Below, piece after piece: positions 61,299 through 64,000 of a DNA stretch of 64,000 nucleotides (position 1 is its first letter; each line of letters opens with the position of its first letter). This DNA comes from Lachnospiraceae bacterium (GTDB lineage: Bacteria > Bacillota > Clostridia > Lachnospirales > Lachnospiraceae). The notes beneath the pieces were generated by a model. It was not told the DNA's origin, ran no database searches, and saw only the letters and a program-made list of their open reading frames with translations. The stretch covers positions 62,001 through 126,000 of the forward strand of contig SVEH01000001.1 of NCBI GenBank assembly GCA_015057455.1. Direction: 5' to 3'. The translations under genes and the position numbers were made by a program.

Positions 61299-64000
61299 AT
61301 GTTAACTTACGAATCAACAAATTCTATTCGTGAGCTTGTTCGTGATGCAGCTTTACTTTACGACAATATAGATTTTTTACGTTATGTAGAAAATGGAGAG
61401 ATTAAAACACTTTCATTCTCTAAATTTAGAGCTGAAACCGAAGCAATAGCTTCTTGGACAGCTGGATTAAGTCGCAAATTAGGCCATCCTGTTAGAGTTG
61501 CAATGGTTGCTCCTAATAGTGTTTTATATCTTAAAATGCTTATTGGTGTTATGTGCGGTGGTGGTGTTTCCATACCTATAGATGTACAAATAGATGAAGT
61601 CACACTATGTGGCTGTATGAATAAAGCTGAAGCCGATATTCTTATCTATGAGCCACATCTTAACTTTTCCCACGACAATATACATGGGTCTTGTCCTAAT
61701 TTATCAGATATATTATATATGTCAGAAGGTTCTATGCCTAACTGCGGCGAAATTCTCGATTTATACAAAAGCTTAAAACCACATCTTAATATTTCCAGAG
61801 AAGATTTAGCAACTATTATATTTACTTCAGGTACTACGGGTGAAGAAAAAGGTGTTATGCTATCTCATGGCAACTTAATTGATAGTGTATTTAACACTAA
61901 TCATGATAAATATTTTGTTAAACTTAGCATACTTCCTTTTCATCATGCATTTTGCCTAAATGCTGATATTTTGCTTAACTTTTCTACAGCAGCTACACTT
62001 TGTATTCATGGTGACATGACTAATCTAGGAGAGAATCTTACTAGATTTGAACCATCACTATTAAATATGGTACCAATGGTAGCTCAAGTTCTTTACACCA
62101 AAATTGTTATGCTTAGCGAACAAACAAGCAAATCACTTTTAGAATGTAGAGATTTAGTATTTGGAAGAAATATCAGCAAAATTATAACTGGTGGTGCTCA
62201 TCTTCCAGCAGAATTAGTAGATAAATATAATGAATTAGGTATTCTTATATGCCAAGGCTACGGTATGAGTGAATGTTCTCCTACTATTTCATCTCCTGAT
62301 ATGACACGACCAGATAAAGCTAAAACTGCGGGCAAAATAGTTCTTAGATGTAAATCTCGTGTAGTAGATGATGAACTTCAAGTTAAAAGCCCTTCCGTTA
62401 TGATGGGATATGTTAATGCTCCTGAATTAACTGCACAAATTATTACAGATGATGGTTGGCTTCGTACAGGTGATATTGGATATGAAGATGAGGAAGGTTT
62501 TATCCATATAAAGGGACGTAAAAAGAATCTTATCATCTTGTCTAATGGTGCCAATGTTTCACCTGAACAACTTGAAAACAAACTTTTAGATCATCAACTT
62601 ATAGAAGAATGTCTTGTATATGGCGAAGACAATATTATTACTGCTGAGATATATCCAAGCTCAAAATATGCTTTATTACACAACATAACTAATGTTACAG
62701 AACAAATAGAGCAAATAGTTTCTTCTATTAATGAAACTATGCCTTCTTATAAAAAAATTATGAAGTATGTTATTCGTACATGTCCACTAAAGAAAACAGG
62801 TACTAATAAAATCATTCGTGATCAAAGAGCTAAGGATGATGAAATTTTAAACCTTGCATCTAGTGATAAATATGAACCATCAACAGAACTTCAACATATT
62901 TTTTATACTATGATTAGCAATGTACTTGGACACAATAACTTTGGAGTAAACACTGATATTTTTAGTACTGGACTGGATTCACTTGGTTGTATTCTTTTAC
63001 TTACTATGTTTGAAGAGAATATAAACTTTAATTTAACACTAGATGAGTTAATACATCATACAACTATTGAAAGTTTAGAACAACTATATCTAGATAGACA
63101 AGAAAAAGAACCTATGGATTATTCTATTCGTCCTGTATATCCACTTTCAAAAGTACAGATGTTTTTTGCATACATTATGAAAGGGAATACAACTTCAAAT
63201 ATACCATTTCTATTTAAGTTAGACCCATCTGTAGATATTTATCATCTCTGCAGAAGTATTGAAGCATTATTTGAAGTACATCCAATTCTTAACAATGTTA
63301 TTCAAATGTACGAAGACAAAGGTTATGCCAACTTTAGAAATGACTCAAAACATGTTGATATTCCAATATACTCAATATCAAAGGAATACTGGAAGGAATA
63401 CCAACACACATTAGTTAAGCCATATAACTATACTGAAAATGAACCATTATATCATATAGGAATCTATATGGTTGAAGATGAAAATTATCTATTCTTTGAT
63501 ATAAGTCATACTATAGCAGATGGTGCTTCAATTGGAATTATGTTAGAGAATTTGAATAATTTATATAATGAAAAACCTGTATATGCAGAAGACTATACTT
63601 TCTATGAATATATTTTAGATGAAAAAACACGTGAACTAGACGGTGGTCGTACAGCTAATGTGTCATATTTCTCTGATTTAATGAAGGATATGAAGATTAA
63701 AAGAAGTATCCTTAATAAAAAAGAGCGCTTAGACCTTTCTAAAGGATCTAATGCTGCCCTTAGAGACAAGTTTGCTAGTATAGACAATAAACATTTGCAA
63801 TCATATTGTTCAAAAACTGGTATTTCTGAGAATATATTATTTATTACTGCTTTTAATTACTGTATAAGTTTATTCTCTAATTTAGAAGATACTATTTCAA
63901 CTAGTATACACAATGGAAGAACTGATAGCAGATGGGGTCGTATAGCAGGTTGTTTATTTACAACATATAACTTCCGCGCTAAATTTGGTGCAAACACTCA
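61299..64000 (+). CDS. NRPS-type protein (adenylation-carrier-condensation), cut by window edge
   Basis: No stop occurs before the window end, so 900 codons of an open gene are visible. The adenylation domain covers about 1-510: core A3 FTSGTTGEEKGVMLSH (from ~174), A5 GYGMSEC (~320), A7/A8 LRTGDIGYEDEEGF and KGRKKNLIILSNG, and A10 KKTGTNKI (~497). The style resembles acyl/aryl-acid activating enzymes more than classic amino-acid A domains. A carrier domain follows with the phosphopantetheine Ser561 in STGLDSLG. A condensation-like domain begins near 605 (YPLSKVQMFFAY) with His737 in SHTIADG; the first His of HHxxxDG is Ser. A-T-C order is unusual for an initiating module. GGAGG lies 9 bases before the ATG. 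Confidence 0.88.
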   Translation, partial: MLTYESTNSIRELVRDAALLYDNIDFLRYVENGEIKTLSFSKFRAETEAIASWTAGLSRKLGHPVRVAMVAPNSVLYLKMLIGVMCGGGVSIPIDVQIDEVTLCGCMNKAEADILIYEPHLNFSHDNIHGSCPNLSDILYMSEGSMPNCGEILDLYKSLKPHLNISREDLATIIFTSGTTGEEKGVMLSHGNLIDSVFNTNHDKYFVKLSILPFHHAFCLNADILLNFSTAATLCIHGDMTNLGENLTRFEPSLLNMVPMVAQVLYTKIVMLSEQTSKSLLECRDLVFGRNISKIITGGAHLPAELVDKYNELGILICQGYGMSECSPTISSPDMTRPDKAKTAGKIVLRCKSRVVDDELQVKSPSVMMGYVNAPELTAQIITDDGWLRTGDIGYEDEEGFIHIKGRKKNLIILSNGANVSPEQLENKLLDHQLIEECLVYGEDNIITAEIYPSSKYALLHNITNVTEQIEQIVSSINETMPSYKKIMKYVIRTCPLKKTGTNKIIRDQRAKDDEILNLASSDKYEPSTELQHIFYTMISNVLGHNNFGVNTDIFSTGLDSLGCILLLTMFEENINFNLTLDELIHHTTIESLEQLYLDRQEKEPMDYSIRPVYPLSKVQMFFAYIMKGNTTSNIPFLFKLDPSVDIYHLCRSIEALFEVHPILNNVIQMYEDKGYANFRNDSKHVDIPIYSISKEYWKEYQHTLVKPYNYTENEPLYHIGIYMVEDENYLFFDISHTIADGASIGIMLENLNNLYNEKPVYAEDYTFYEYILDEKTRELDGGRTANVSYFSDLMKDMKIKRSILNKKERLDLSKGSNAALRDKFASIDNKHLQSYCSKTGISENILFITAFNYCISLFSNLEDTISTSIHNGRTDSRWGRIAGCLFTTYNFRAKFGANT

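Overview
The window is low-GC (roughly 30% G+C), AT-rich bacterial chromosome. The gene content suggests a Gram-positive anaerobe of the Clostridia, most likely a Lachnospiraceae-type gut organism. Evidence: an A-type RNase P RNA, GGAGG Shine-Dalgarno sites, a dgt-dnaG-rpoD cluster near trmK-nif3, a ClpC ATPase, an ECF sigma factor with an RsgI-like anti-sigma factor, a TGS-type nucleoside kinase, and many lipoproteins and Sec-secreted surface proteins. Most genes lie on the minus strand. No transposase, integrase, phage gene or CRISPR array was seen, so this looks like ordinary chromosome carrying accessory surface and signalling genes.

Layout. 0-2 kb: start of galE (cut by the edge) and tgt-yajC. 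2-4 kb: a membrane-anchored C39-like protease and a lipoprotein. 4.0-5.0 kb: a gene-free block of inverted and direct repeats. 5-11.3 kb: a fibro-slime surface protein, a clostripain-family protease and a membrane GGDEF protein. 11.6-13.8 kb: tRNA-Trp, radA and a small conserved protein. 14.3-16.4 kb: ECF sigma and RsgI-like anti-sigma, translationally coupled. 16.8-19.7 kb: gntR-clpC. 19.9-24.9 kb: a cohesin-like surface protein, an M29-like aminopeptidase and an unknown helical protein, separated by palindromic repeats. 25-29 kb: rnpB, nucleoside kinase, nif3-trmK. 29.2-33.1 kb: a repeat-rich surface protein, a tiny membrane protein and a papain-like secreted protease, sitting between trmK and rpoD. 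33.2-40.2 kb: rpoD, dnaG, dgt, glmS, queH. 40.4-48.4 kb: secreted alpha-amylase, flavodoxin-like reductase, an unknown membrane protein, trpS, a PocR-type receptor, a CapA-like lipoprotein and a small lipoprotein. 48.4-54.9 kb: two chemoreceptors, a BMP-family lipoprotein and a YitT protein. 55-61 kb: a three-gene ABC importer of the TrpXYZ type, a CDF transporter, a second GGDEF protein and MntP. 61.3 kb to the end: the first 900 codons of an NRPS-type gene (adenylation, carrier, condensation), open at the right edge.

The most unusual signal is a dispersed palindromic element present four times (4325-4506, 4720-4916, 21298-21373, 23900-24099). Its core is conserved, but it sits inside a 20-29 bp outer stem whose sequence differs in every copy while staying self-complementary. 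That is what a structured RNA, or an element tied to hairpins, would leave. I know of no name for it, but I could not search.

The genes fit an organism that senses and processes extracellular polymers: secreted amylase, three cysteine proteases of different families, cohesin-like and fibro-slime surface proteins, an RsgI-like sensor, and taxis receptors. Sigma-28-like promoter patterns precede several signalling genes. Many CDS starts given here are shorter than the longest open frame, because a clear ribosome-binding site marks an internal start; the reason is stated in each entry.
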